From contig CAJTVA010000007.1 in assembly GCA_910579585.1 (NCBI GenBank), forward strand, positions 1-51,510: a stretch of DNA of 51,510 nucleotides, read 5' to 3'. Source of the stretch: an uncultured Christensenella sp. GTDB taxonomy: Bacteria > Bacillota > Clostridia > Christensenellales > Borkfalkiaceae. The notes beneath the pieces are model-generated. The model worked only from the letters and a program-made list of their open reading frames with translations. It did no database searches and was not told the DNA's origin. The position numbers and the translations under genes are program-made. The number at the start of each line of letters is the position of its first letter. The stretch's first letter is position 1. Positions 17,627 to 25,809 of the stretch are shown in pieces.

Positions 17627-18213
17627 CTTTTTGTAAAACTTTTGCGGTGGACGGGGCATATCCCCGCACCCATTATGCCCTCGATGTGTTTTTTCGTGCC
17701 GTAGCCCTTATTCTCCGCAAAAGCGTATTCGGGGTAAACGCGGTCGTATTCTTCCATAATTTTATCTCTGTAAACCTTAGCTATTATCGAAGCCGCGCCT
17801 ATCGAATAGCTGTAAAAGTCGCCCTTTACGATACTCTTTTGCGGAATATCGATATTCAAAGTCATATTTCCGTCCACAAGCACGAAATCAGCTTTTGCTT
17901 CAAGACTTTCTATTGCGTTTTTCATACAAAGCTTAGTGGCTTCTAGAATGTTTATTTCGTCGATAACCTGCGGTTCGACGCGGCATATTGCGTGGGCAAT
18001 CGCTTTTTCGGCGATTTTTTCGGCAAGATATTCCCGCTTTTTCGGCGACAGTTTTTTGCTGTCGTCAACCCCCTCGATAACATCGTCCAAAGGCATAATT
18101 ACAGCCGCGCAGACGACGGGGCCCGCAAGAGGTCCGCGCCCTACTTCGTCCACTCCGCAGACCAATTTAAAGCCCTTTTCGTTAAGCTCTCTTTCGTATT
18201 TCAATTTATCCAT
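17614..18213 (-). CDS. rnhB: Ribonuclease HII
   Basis: Removes RNA from RNA-DNA hybrids and initiates ribonucleotide excision. 199 aa. The signature GVDEVGRGPLAGPVV (about 20-34) carries the first catalytic Asp-Glu; the second Asp is in VLVDGNM near residue 113, and a later Asp is in AKVYRDKIMEEYD. The HRKSF motif closes the domain. The ATG overlaps the rbgA stop as TAATG, giving tight coupling. The order rbgA-rnhB is conserved in Bacillus. Confidence 0.97.
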   Translation of the reverse strand: MDKLKYERELNEKGFKLVCGVDEVGRGPLAGPVVCAAVIMPLDDVIEGVDDSKKLSPKKREYLAEKIAEKAIAHAICRVEPQVIDEINILEATKLCMKNAIESLEAKADFVLVDGNMTLNIDIPQKSIVKGDFYSYSIGAASIIAKVYRDKIMEEYDRVYPEYAFAENKGYGTKKHIEGIMGAGICPVHRKSFTKRWTK

Positions 18214-19067
18214 TAAAAGCCTAACCCCCTCACGTCCTCGGGGGTATCGAGTGTAATTCTGCCCAGCTTACCCTTTCTGAAATCGTCTATAACGGCGCGT
18301 TCTCCGCGCTCGTAATCAAACTCGCCCCCGCGCAGAAGAAATCCGCGTTTTTTGCACACTGTTTCAAGCATATCAAGGGGCATACCGCCCTCTACGCCGT
18401 ACCTTTCCAAAAGTCTTTTTGGATATTTTTCGCCCAATTCTTTGAGTAGCGCAAGGGCGATATCGTCCATATCTAGAATATCGTCGTTGACGCTTCCGAC
18501 GTATGCGAGATGCGTTGCAAGATATTGGTTTTCGAACGCGGGCGGCATTGTGCCGGGGGTATCCAAAAGCTCGAATCCGCCGCACCTTATCCACTGCTTG
18601 CCGCGGGTAACGCCAGCTTTATCTCCCGTTTCCGCGCGCTTCGAGCCCGCAAGCAGGTTTATAAGCGTAGACTTGCCGGTATTCGGCACACCAGCAACCA
18701 TAAAACGGAAAACTTTGTTATAACCTTTTTCAAGCGCGCGGGCACGCTTTTCCGCAACCAGTTTTTCGATTGCCCCCGTAATATCCCTCTTTGAACCCGC
18801 ATTTACCGCGTTTATCTTAACCGCGTTAGCGCCAGATTCTGTTACAATCTTCATAAGATTGTCGGCGCGTTCGTCAGCTAAGTCACCCTTGTTCATAACA
18901 TAAAGAACGGGCTTGTTATTCGCCATTTTTTTCAGCTTTGCATTGAAAGACGCGGCGGGGCACCTTGCGTCAAGCACGAAAACGATGCCGTCAACCAGCG
19001 AAAGGTGCTCTTCCATCATTCTCATCGCTTTCGTCATATGCCCGGGGAACCACTGGATAGTTTTCAT
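18213..19067 (-). CDS. rbgA: Ribosome biogenesis GTPase RbgA (YlqF)
   Basis: A circularly permuted GTPase needed for late 50S assembly. 284 aa. It begins IQWFPGHMTKAMR, the family N-terminus. The permuted motifs appear in order G4 (VMNKGDLAD), G1 (GVPNTGKSTLINLL), G2/G3 (KAGVTRGKQWIRC, then LLDTPGTM). A C-terminal ANTAR-like helical segment follows (ELGEKYPKRLLERYG). The start was set at 19067, where GGAGAAGACGA precedes ATG and the ATGA overlaps the trmD stop; the frame upstream to 19136 is simply trmD read out of frame. Confidence 0.96.
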   Translation of the reverse strand: MKTIQWFPGHMTKAMRMMEEHLSLVDGIVFVLDARCPAASFNAKLKKMANNKPVLYVMNKGDLADERADNLMKIVTESGANAVKINAVNAGSKRDITGAIEKLVAEKRARALEKGYNKVFRFMVAGVPNTGKSTLINLLAGSKRAETGDKAGVTRGKQWIRCGGFELLDTPGTMPPAFENQYLATHLAYVGSVNDDILDMDDIALALLKELGEKYPKRLLERYGVEGGMPLDMLETVCKKRGFLLRGGEFDYERGERAVIDDFRKGKLGRITLDTPEDVRGLGF

Positions 19068-19741
19068 TCGTCTTCTCCGTTCAAAAGGTCTGGGCGGCGG
19101 GCGGCGGTAAGCTTCTTCGCCTCCGCTTTCCTCCACTCGTCGATTTTTTTGTGGTCGCCAGAAAGCAACACCTCGGGCACTTTAAGCCCTTTAAATTCGG
19201 CAGGGCGGGTGTATTGCGGATATTCCAGCCCTCCGCCCGAAAAGCTTTCGTCAACAAGCGAAGCGTCCGAAAGCACTCCGTCGACGTAACGCGCAACACA
19301 GTCGCAGACGACCATTGCGGGCAGTTCGCCGCCCGTTAACACATAGTCGCCGATTGAAATTTCTTCGTCGATATACAAGTCGATTACGCGCTGGTCAAGC
19401 CCTTCGTAATGACCGCACAAAAGTACAATGTGCCCGTAGTTTAAAAGCGAAAAAACCTTGTCCTGCCTAAACCTTTCGCCCTTGGGCGAAAGGTATATGC
19501 GCCTAGCCGTGTGGTCGGGGTCGACGTTTTCTATCGCCGCCGCGACGGGTTGCGGCATCATAACCATACCCGCGCCGCCGCCGAAAGGATAGTCGTCGCA
19601 CTTTGAATGCTTGTCCGCGGAAAAATCACGGATATTTACTATTTCGATATTAAGTTTTCCGTTTTTGACAGCCCGACCGATTATGCTTTCCTTTAAAGGC
19701 GCGAACATATCGGGGAAGAGCGTTAAGACGGTGATTTTCAA
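19064..19741 (-). CDS. trmD: tRNA (guanine-37-N1) methyltransferase
   Basis: SAM-dependent trefoil-knot enzyme that methylates G37 next to the anticodon and prevents frameshifting. 225 aa. Family features are ITVLTLFPDMF at the N-terminus, the YPFGGGAGMVM loop near residue 52, YLSPKGERF, LLCGHYEGLDQRVID, IGDYVLTGGELPAMV (the knot and SAM site) and the C-terminal QYTRPAEFKGLKVPEVLLSGDH. It overlaps both neighbours by four bases (ATGA), rimM upstream and rbgA downstream. Confidence 0.97.
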   Translation of the reverse strand: MKITVLTLFPDMFAPLKESIIGRAVKNGKLNIEIVNIRDFSADKHSKCDDYPFGGGAGMVMMPQPVAAAIENVDPDHTARRIYLSPKGERFRQDKVFSLLNYGHIVLLCGHYEGLDQRVIDLYIDEEISIGDYVLTGGELPAMVVCDCVARYVDGVLSDASLVDESFSGGGLEYPQYTRPAEFKGLKVPEVLLSGDHKKIDEWRKAEAKKLTAARRPDLLNGEDE

Positions 19742-20232
19742 ACCGAAACTTCCTTAAATCTTTTTTTGTCTACCGTAATTTTCTTTGTTCCGACGTCCAC
19801 TTCTTTGATAACCCCCTCCGCCGCGGCAAAGCTTACCTGACCTTTCGGGGTTTCCAGCGTGTAAATATCCGTCCTTGCGGGGGTGACTGAAACGACTTTG
19901 CCGATATACTCCCCGCCTGTAGTGATAACCTCACAATCGGTGAGGTCTGCGATATAGTAAGTGCCTTCGGGAAGCGCGGGCATATCACTGCGCAAAGCTT
20001 CTATATCTTTGCCGCGTAGAAGCTCGGCAGCGTTTCTGTCGAAAACTCCTTTTAGAGCAATATAGCCCACCTCGCCTTGCGCGCGCACGCTTAAAACGGC
20101 GTATTCTACGCCGCTGAGATAAACGCGCTTTAAGCCCTTCAAATCTTCCGCGCTGTCGCACAGCGCCTTAACTTTCAGTTCACCGCGTATGCCTTGCGGC
20201 TTCAATACGGTTGCAACGGTAAGTTTTTCCAT
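19738..20232 (-). CDS. rimM: 16S rRNA processing protein RimM
   Basis: Assists maturation of the 30S head domain. 164 aa. The N-terminal beta-barrel has the family start VATVLKPQGIRGELKVKAL and the GKDIEAL segment; the C-terminal PRC-barrel begins YYIADLTDCEVITTGGEYIGKVVSV and ends VDKKRFKEV. GAGAGG precedes the ATG and lies at the very end of a structured repeat (20243-20480), so a repeat copy forms most of the leader immediately upstream of rimM. Confidence 0.96.
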   Translation of the reverse strand: MEKLTVATVLKPQGIRGELKVKALCDSAEDLKGLKRVYLSGVEYAVLSVRAQGEVGYIALKGVFDRNAAELLRGKDIEALRSDMPALPEGTYYIADLTDCEVITTGGEYIGKVVSVTPARTDIYTLETPKGQVSFAAAEGVIKEVDVGTKKITVDKKRFKEVSV

Positions 20233-20242
20233 AGAAATCCTC

Positions 20243-20480
20243 TCACAAATATTTCACGCTATTCCGCGCGTAAAATATTTCGTGAATTTAGGGCTTCTCG
20301 CCCTCTTTGCACAATTTTAAGCGCACACCATTGTTTAATCTGCACAATATTATCTGAAACATTTTACAATAAGGTGTGCAGAGCGTCGCTTCGCTCGCGT
20401 GCGCAAATTCACCTCGGTCAGCTCGCTTCGCGACAAATTGGGTGCGCTAAGCAAAAAATGTGATTTTTGCTTGCGCCGTT
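20243..20480 (-). repeat. Structured dispersed repeat, copy A (minus orientation, with insertion)
   Basis: Read on the minus strand it starts AACGGCGCAAGC and ends in AAATATTTGTGA. It shares with the three other copies the box GCGCACCCAATTTG, the TGTGCGCTTAAAATTG box, a GGGC...GCCC hairpin and a closing hairpin around GAATAGC. Unlike the others it carries about 58 extra bases (roughly 20342-20399) inside the central hairpin, bounded by TTGCGCA and TTGTGCA. It sits between khpA and rimM in sense orientation, inside an otherwise conserved operon. Confidence 0.8.
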
Positions 20481-20502
20481 AATTATTTTTAAAAGCAAGT
20501 CT

Positions 20503-20620
20503 AAAACGCAGAGAAGCGAGTCAGGCAAGGAGTGCGGGAAAAACCCGAAGGAGTTTACTTAGCGTAAATAACTGAGGGTAGCCGCAACACGACGTAGCAT
20601 TACAAAGCTATATGCGTTTT
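20503..20620. repeat. 118-bp MITE-like element with 8-bp inverted ends
   Basis: Bounded by AAAACGCA (20503-20510) and TGCGTTTT (20613-20620), an exact 8-bp inverted pair. Inside is the inverted module GTTTACT-TAGC-GTAAATAAC (20553-20572) also found at 8968-8987. It has no coding capacity. It lies in the khpA-rimM spacer beside copy A of the larger repeat. Confidence 0.6.
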
Positions 20621-20627
20621 ATACGGT

Positions 20628-20660
20628 AAAAATCGCGCAACGAAAATTGCGCGATTTTTT
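20628..20660 (-). terminator. Terminator downstream of khpA
   Basis: The 13-bp stem AAAAATCGCGCAA/TTGCGCGATTTTT with a six-base loop lies 13 bases after the khpA stop. On the minus strand it ends in a five-U run. It would separate ylxM-ffh-rpsP-khpA from rimM-trmD-rbgA-rnhB, or attenuate between them. Confidence 0.8.
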
Positions 20661-20672
20661 AAACCCGATTTC

Positions 20673-20921
20673 TTACGATTTTTCTTTGATTTCAACCGTA
20701 TAGCGCTTGCCGCTGCGGGGCGCGCACGACGAAACAAGGGTCCTCAATGCCTTAGCGATTTTACCCTGTTTGCCTATAACCTTGCCCATATCGCTCGCGT
20801 CGAGAAGAACGGTTACTTCAACCGCGTAATCGGTTTCGGCAACTTCGTACTCTACCGCGTCTTTTTTATCGGCAAACGTTTCAACAACGTACTTGATTAA
20901 ATCAAGAATTTTTTCGTTCAT
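20673..20921 (-). CDS. khpA: KH-domain RNA-binding protein KhpA (YlqC)
   Basis: An 82-aa single type II KH domain. The RNA-binding loop is GKVIGKQGKIAKALRTLV (about residues 46-63). In other Gram-positives it pairs with KhpB and binds many RNAs, influencing cell division and elongation. GGGGAGA lies upstream of the ATG. It follows rpsP in the conserved ffh-rpsP-khpA order and ends just before a strong terminator. Confidence 0.95.
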   Translation of the reverse strand: MNEKILDLIKYVVETFADKKDAVEYEVAETDYAVEVTVLLDASDMGKVIGKQGKIAKALRTLVSSCAPRSGKRYTVEIKEKS

Positions 20922-20973
20922 AAATATCTCCCCGGGCGCGTTATTTAAGGGATATGTGCGCCCCTATCTCAAA

Positions 20974-21270
20974 TTAGTCCTTTTTCTTCTTGTCGTTCGT
21001 TTTAGGCGCGGACAGCTTCTTGCTCTGTTCCATAGCGCCGACTTTAACAAGATAGCTTTTTACCGTTTCGGTAGGCTGAACGCCCTTTGCAAGCCAAGCT
21101 TTAGCCTTTTCAACGTCGATGTTGATTTCTGCGGGCGTTTTGAGGGGGTCAACGTAACCGATTTTGTCGATATACTCGCCCGAACGCGCCTTTCTCGAAT
21201 CGATAACCACTACACGGTAGAAAGGGCTTTTCTTGTCGCCCATTCTCGTAAGTCTCATTTTAACTGCCAT
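20974..21270 (-). CDS. rpsP: 30S ribosomal protein S16
   Basis: A 98-aa small-subunit protein. The family start AVKMRLTRMGDKKSPFYRVVVIDSR is intact, followed by GEYIDKIGYVDPL and KAKAWLAKGVQPTETVKSYL. A lysine-rich tail (NDKKKKD) ends it. CAGGAGA lies eleven bases before the ATG. It sits between ffh and khpA. Confidence 0.98.
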   Translation of the reverse strand: MAVKMRLTRMGDKKSPFYRVVVIDSRKARSGEYIDKIGYVDPLKTPAEINIDVEKAKAWLAKGVQPTETVKSYLVKVGAMEQSKKLSAPKTNDKKKKD

Positions 21271-21367
21271 TTTTTTATTCTCCTGTTTATATATATAAAT
21301 TTTAAATTTTTAACGTTATTTGTGCCATATGTCGGGGGGCAATCGCGCCTTCAACGCGCGTCCGACG

Positions 21368-22678
21368 TCAGAACGGAAGCCGTTTTTTGCCCGAACGCAA
21401 CTGCTTCATAAGCTGCTTGGTCTGCTCGAACTGCTTTAAAAGCTGGTTAATCTCCTGCACGCTCGTGCCGCTGCCTGCGGCAATTCTTTTTTTGCGCGAT
21501 GAGTTGATTATAGAGGGCTCTATACGCTCCCTTTGGGTCATAGACTGGATAATCGCTTTTGTGCGCTCTATCTTCTTTTCGTCGACGTCCTCCGCCTTGA
21601 CCTTGCCGCCCATACCCGGCATCATCTGAAGAAGCGCCTGCGCGCCGCCCATCTTTTTCATACTCTCGAACTGGACGAGGTAGTCCTCTAAGGTGAAAGC
21701 GTTTTCAAGCATTTTCTTCTGCATTGCCTTCGCCTGTTCTTCGGTAACGACCTCCTGCGCCTTTTCGATAAGGGTTAAAACGTCGCCCATACCGAGTATT
21801 CTGGACGCCATCCTGTCGGGATAGAAAGGCTCTAAATCGGTCAGCTTTTCGCCGACGCCGATAAACTTAATAGGTTTGCCCGTGACCGCCTTTATGGAAA
21901 GACACGCGCCGCCGCGGGTGTCGCCGTCGAGCTTGGTCAGGATAATTCCCGTTATCTCCAACCTTTCATTGAAAGTTTTCGCGACGTTTACGGCAACCTG
22001 CCCCATCATACTGTCAACGGTGAGAAGAATTTCCGAAACGTCGACGGTCTTTTTGATATTTTCAAGCTCCTGCATAAGCGGCTCGTCGATTTCAAGCCGA
22101 CCCGCAGTATCGATAATAACCGTGTCGAAGCCCAGTGATTTAGCGTACTCTACGGCTTCTTTTGCCGTTTTTACTGGGTTTTGAGTGCCTTTTTCGAACA
22201 CTTCCGCGCCCGCCTTGCCGCCGACGACTTTAAGCTGATTAATCGCCGCGGGGCGATAAACGTCGCACCCGACCAAAAGGGGCTTTTTACCGCTCTTTTT
22301 CAGGTTCACGGCGAGCTTGCCGCACATCGTCGTCTTGCCCGCGCCCTGCAAGCCGCACATCATTATTACTGTAGGCGGTTTGGGTGAAACGTTGAGCTTC
22401 TGGTTGGTTGCGCCCATAAGCGCGATAAGCTCTTCATTGACGATTTTTATTACCTGCTGTGCGGGGTTAAGACTTTTTAAAATCTCTTGTCCGACGGCTT
22501 TTTCGGAAACCTCGCGGCAGAATTCTTTCGCGACCTGAATATTTACGTCAGCCTCTAAAAGCGCCACGCGCACTTCGCGCATTGCGGTTTTAATTTCAAG
22601 CTCGGTAAGCCGTCCGCGCTTCGTAAGCTTGGAAAATATGTGGTTTAATCTTTCTGAAAGTGAAGAAAACGCGCCCAC
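21368..22678 (-). CDS. ffh: Signal recognition particle protein Ffh (SRP54)
   Basis: GTPase that binds signal peptides of nascent membrane proteins together with SRP RNA and targets them to FtsY. 436 aa. The N domain runs to about residue 85; G1 is GLQGAGKTT (109-117), then DVYRPAAINQL, the G3 region DTAGRLEID, TKLDGDTRGGACLS and the M domain with methionine-rich segments (MQKKMLENAF, MMPGMGG) and the RNA-binding RERIEPSIINSSRKKRIAAGSG. Translation starts at a GTG, with AAGGAGG overlapping the ylxM stop codon, so it is coupled to ylxM. Confidence 0.97.
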   Translation of the reverse strand: MGAFSSLSERLNHIFSKLTKRGRLTELEIKTAMREVRVALLEADVNIQVAKEFCREVSEKAVGQEILKSLNPAQQVIKIVNEELIALMGATNQKLNVSPKPPTVIMMCGLQGAGKTTMCGKLAVNLKKSGKKPLLVGCDVYRPAAINQLKVVGGKAGAEVFEKGTQNPVKTAKEAVEYAKSLGFDTVIIDTAGRLEIDEPLMQELENIKKTVDVSEILLTVDSMMGQVAVNVAKTFNERLEITGIILTKLDGDTRGGACLSIKAVTGKPIKFIGVGEKLTDLEPFYPDRMASRILGMGDVLTLIEKAQEVVTEEQAKAMQKKMLENAFTLEDYLVQFESMKKMGGAQALLQMMPGMGGKVKAEDVDEKKIERTKAIIQSMTQRERIEPSIINSSRKKRIAAGSGTSVQEINQLLKQFEQTKQLMKQLRSGKKRLPF

Positions 22679-22680
22679 GG

Positions 22681-23004
22681 CTACCTCCTTAACATATTTT
22701 TAAGTTCGTCTACTTCGCCCGAAAATTCGGGGTGAGCGGCTTTGAAACGCTCCGCCCAGTCTTCCGCCTTTTTTTCGGTTTCATTCAGCTTTTGGGCGAT
22801 ATGAAGCCTTTCTTCATACTCTTCAAGCTGTTTTTTGCAGGTTCTTAAACACTCCGACGCGCCCTGTCGGGTTATACCTTTTTCATCGGCAATTTCAGAA
22901 AGGGTTAAATCGAGGTTAAAATACAGGTCTGTTATTTCCTGCTGGGTAGGCGTAAGCAACCCGCGGTAAATGTCCCAAAGCCGTATAAAAGAAATTTTAT
23001 CCAT
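22681..23004 (-). CDS. ylxM: YlxM, SRP-associated DNA-binding-like protein
   Basis: A 107-aa helix-turn-helix protein conserved immediately upstream of ffh in Firmicutes; in Streptococcus it modulates SRP GTPase activity. LLTPTQQEITDLYFNLDLTLSEIADEKGITRQGASECL (about residues 16-54) is the sigma-factor-region-4-like core, followed by a charged helical tail. No ribosome binding site precedes the ATG, and the promoter at 23020-23048 predicts a leader of only about ten bases, so the mRNA may be nearly leaderless. Confidence 0.92.
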   Translation of the reverse strand: MDKISFIRLWDIYRGLLTPTQQEITDLYFNLDLTLSEIADEKGITRQGASECLRTCKKQLEEYEERLHIAQKLNETEKKAEDWAERFKAAHPEFSGEVDELKNMLRR

Positions 23005-23019
23005 ATAAGATACTTTTAA

Positions 23020-23048
23020 AGTTTACAACCTTTTATTCTTTCTGTCAA
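23020..23048 (-). promoter_or_regulatory. Promoter of the ylxM-ffh-rpsP-khpA unit
   Basis: Minus-strand TTGACA (23048-23043), a 17-base spacer and TAAACT (23025-23020). The predicted start is near 23013, leaving roughly ten bases to the ylxM ATG at 23004. Confidence 0.65.
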
Positions 23049-23148
23049 GTATTTTTACTTTACAAAATAGCGTTTTTTAGCGTTGAACTTAACATAAAAA
23101 TTTATTTTCTAACAAACCGCGACAAAAACCTGCGGAAAAATATTTTAT

Positions 23149-23177
23149 TTGACTTAGCCTTACCGATATGATAAAAT
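23149..23177 (+). promoter_or_regulatory. Promoter of the 76-aa protein gene
   Basis: TTGACT (23149-23154), 17-base spacer and TAAAAT (23172-23177), with a TG one base upstream of the -10 (extended -10). It diverges from the ylxM promoter about 100 bases away. Confidence 0.65.
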
Positions 23178-23202
23178 ATTATCAATTTGGAGAATGATGA
23201 TT

Positions 23203-23433
23203 ATGTGTAAGGAAATCGATAAAATTCTTTACGACACCGCGTCCTCTACCGTAGATAAAAAGTTTACATACGGACGCCCCGGCGACCCTGACGGCTATGA
23301 AGAGACTTTGTATATAACCAATGGCGGAAGATACTTTATTTATACCTATGGCGGACCCTTGTCGAAGTACCCCTCGGAGAATATAACTCCGATTGCGCGT
23401 GACGACGTTAAAAACTGGATAATGTCACACTGA
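23203..23433 (+). CDS. Small cytosolic protein of unknown function (76 aa)
   Basis: One of the few plus-strand genes. It starts MCKEIDKILYDTASS and has a glycine/tyrosine-rich centre (FTYGRPGDPDGYEE, RYFIYTYGG) and a C-terminus DDVKNWIMSH. There is no signal peptide or membrane segment. I do not recognise a family. Three in-frame ATGs lie within ten bases (23194, 23197, 23203); I chose 23203 because GGAG lies ten bases before it, which is the best spacing. It has its own extended -10 promoter and a strong terminator, so it is an independent, probably well expressed unit. The FIYTYGG-type strands suggest a small beta fold, but that is only an impression. Confidence 0.75.
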   Translation: MCKEIDKILYDTASSTVDKKFTYGRPGDPDGYEETLYITNGGRYFIYTYGGPLSKYPSENITPIARDDVKNWIMSH

Positions 23434-23443
23434 TAATCAAAAG

Positions 23444-23490
23444 AAAGCCCCCCGCTTTGCGAAACTACGCAAAGCGGGGGCTTATTATTT
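23444..23490. terminator. Bidirectional terminator between convergent genes
   Basis: The stem CCCCGCTTTGCG/CGCAAAGCGGGG with a six-base loop (23462-23467), A-rich on the left and TTATTATTTT on the right. It serves the 76-aa gene (plus) and the last gene of the envelope operon (minus). Confidence 0.85.
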
Positions 23491-23493
23491 TCT

Positions 23494-25791
23494 TTACTCA
23501 CGCGTCAAAACAAACGAATCGTTGTATTTATCTTTTAAGACGAAGTTGCCGCCCGCATTAACTTCGAATCCAACGCCGAGGTTCGTGCCCGAAACCGCGG
23601 TAAGATTTATAGTCAAGCTATCAAAATCAACGCTGTACGAAAGCGTCTGACTCTGCGCGCTGCCCGTTACGGGGGTGTCGTCTTCTTCGGTAGGCGTCAT
23701 AGTGACCTTGACGGTGCCGCTGACGTTGTCGTCCGTTGCCGACGCGGGCGTAAACTCTACTTCGTAGATATTGCCCTCATAATCGGTTGCAGTGTACTTG
23801 CCGTCTAAAATCGAGGCGTAATCGGGCGCTTCGCTGACCTTGAACGTGAACTTGCAACTTACCGAACCCACGTCCGAAGTTACGGTTACGGTATACGTTC
23901 CCGCCGCCGTCGCGCTGAATTTGAAACAGTCAACCCCGTTTTTAGTTACCTTTTCAACCGTAGCGTTCGGGGACGAAACACTCGCCGATTGCGCGGAGTT
24001 TGCATATTTGTTCACCAAACCGTAGAAATATACCGAGCCGTTTATAGAAACGTTTTTGGTATTACCCGAATAGAACGCGCCCGAAGCTTCGTTCAGAAGC
24101 TGTGAAGTCATACTTGTGGGCGCCTTGCCCGTTACGTCAAACGTAATCGATTTATTCAGGTTTGCCGTTTTAAGATATAGCGTCCATTTGCCGCCGTTCA
24201 AAATCGTAACGTTGAGATAATCGTTAATTACATTATTACTGCGAAAAACAATAAAACCTTCGCAATTAAGAATAGTTTTACTGTCTACGAAGCCGCCGTA
24301 GTTCCCTTCGTAATTTATAAGTAAGGGGTCCTGGTCGAAAGTTGCAAGTGCAGGCTGATAATTTTTAAGAATTACATTTATCTTGTCGCCCGCATTGCAT
24401 TTGATTACCGCATTATCTTCCAGAGTTTGATTGTTATAGACCATATCAATAGAAGAAAACCTGAACATATCGGCGGTGTAAGGATTGACAGCCGTCCTTT
24501 CGCCGGCAGTTTGCTCTACAACGACATTGGTTGTATACGTCAGTTTGTTGGGAACGGTTTTCCCGTTTTCATCCGTAATGAAAGTCGGGGTATAACCCGC
24601 CTCGCCTTTCATTGCTTCGTTATTCTCGTAAAATTTCTGGGTATATTCGACGGATTTGATATTGTACTCTTCTCCGAGCGTAAATCTTACGGTAGTTTCA
24701 AAGAAATGATAGGTGTCAGAAATAATTTCCAAACCCGAAAAAGTGAAAGAATATTCCCGTTTAGCTTCGTCAACGGTTTCGACAAGGTCTTCGTTGGTGC
24801 ATACCTTAGCCCTTTGATGAAGAAGCGTTATCGCGCTTTCAACTCCGTAATAGGTAGACATATAATACCAAAGCATATTGGGGGGGCCCTGCATCATCGA
24901 AGACTGAATAGAACCGTTAGTCACTATATTCCCGCCCTGCAAACGGACGCAGAAAATCTCGTCGTCAACCATCGAAAGGTGATACTCCGTATCGGGATTT
25001 TCGCGCCTTTCGTGAAAGTAAGTGTAATTATCGCCGAAAGTATACTCGTAATCGAAGCTGACTGTAAGCGGTTTTGTACTTATAGCCCCGCTTGACACCT
25101 GCGTACCCGAAACGACTTTATACTTGAACGCATTGCCCGCGTAAAGCGCGCCCTGAACGGTAGATATGTCCACGTCGTTGACTTCGACGGTGAAAGAAGT
25201 ATTTACGCTCCCCTGCGAGATTGTAACGGTATATTCGCCGAAATCGTCGAACACGCCCTCTACCTTTGCGCCCGCAGAGTTTCTTACGTCTACGCCAAAC
25301 CCTTTAAGACTGGTTGTTTCGGAAGTTATCTGCACCCCCTGCGCGTTCTCGTAGGTAAGGTTTAGTTTTAGCCCGTCGAAAGCCACGTCGTCGCCCAGAG
25401 TAAAGGTCTTTTTCATTTCCGACGTATCCAGCTCTAACTTGCGGAGAATGGGGTCGAATTCGTCGACGTAAATTGTGTAGACGTCTTTCTTTCCGTTGTA
25501 GCTTACGGTGATATCGTAATCGCCCGCCACGTTCATATCGAAGCCGTTCGACTTTTTAAGCTCCGCCAGTTCGGTTACGTCCTCTTTCGTACCGTTAGCG
25601 TAAAGCGCGTAAACGGTAAAGTCCTCGCCGCGTTCGAACTCGTCGCCGACCCTGAACATAATCTTAGCGTTTTCTACTTTTATACCCGTCAGTCCGCCCG
25701 TAGCGTCGCAGGCGGCGAGCGCCGCGCCCGCGAACACGGTCGCGACGACTGCAAGAAGCGCCGACAATAAATATCTTAAAGATTTTTTCAT
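23494..25791 (-). CDS. Large lipoprotein with bacterial Ig-like domains
   Basis: A 765-aa predicted surface lipoprotein. It has a signal peptide (MKKSLRYLLSALLAVVATVF) with lipobox LAAC, the Cys near residue 28. Residues about 35-115 (VENAKIMFRVGDEFERGEDFTVYALYANGTKEDVT, ending DITVSYNGKKDVYTIYVDEF) and about 120-205 are two bacterial Ig-like modules of the bacterial Big type. The middle is a beta-rich region of unknown type; another Ig-like module (GTYTVTVTSDVGSVSCKFTFKV) lies near residue 660, and a C-terminal calycin-like beta sheet (YEGNIYEVEFTPAS) ends it. It is last in the MoxR/VWA operon, 18 bases after the preceding gene, with a weak AGGTGA site. Probably an extracytoplasmic partner or substrate of that system. 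Confidence 0.8.
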   Translation of the reverse strand: MKKSLRYLLSALLAVVATVFAGAALAACDATGGLTGIKVENAKIMFRVGDEFERGEDFTVYALYANGTKEDVTELAELKKSNGFDMNVAGDYDITVSYNGKKDVYTIYVDEFDPILRKLELDTSEMKKTFTLGDDVAFDGLKLNLTYENAQGVQITSETTSLKGFGVDVRNSAGAKVEGVFDDFGEYTVTISQGSVNTSFTVEVNDVDISTVQGALYAGNAFKYKVVSGTQVSSGAISTKPLTVSFDYEYTFGDNYTYFHERRENPDTEYHLSMVDDEIFCVRLQGGNIVTNGSIQSSMMQGPPNMLWYYMSTYYGVESAITLLHQRAKVCTNEDLVETVDEAKREYSFTFSGLEIISDTYHFFETTVRFTLGEEYNIKSVEYTQKFYENNEAMKGEAGYTPTFITDENGKTVPNKLTYTTNVVVEQTAGERTAVNPYTADMFRFSSIDMVYNNQTLEDNAVIKCNAGDKINVILKNYQPALATFDQDPLLINYEGNYGGFVDSKTILNCEGFIVFRSNNVINDYLNVTILNGGKWTLYLKTANLNKSITFDVTGKAPTSMTSQLLNEASGAFYSGNTKNVSINGSVYFYGLVNKYANSAQSASVSSPNATVEKVTKNGVDCFKFSATAAGTYTVTVTSDVGSVSCKFTFKVSEAPDYASILDGKYTATDYEGNIYEVEFTPASATDDNVSGTVKVTMTPTEEDDTPVTGSAQSQTLSYSVDFDSLTINLTAVSGTNLGVGFEVNAGGNFVLKDKYNDSFVLTRE

Positions 25792-25809
25792 AAATTCACC
25801 TATAAATTT

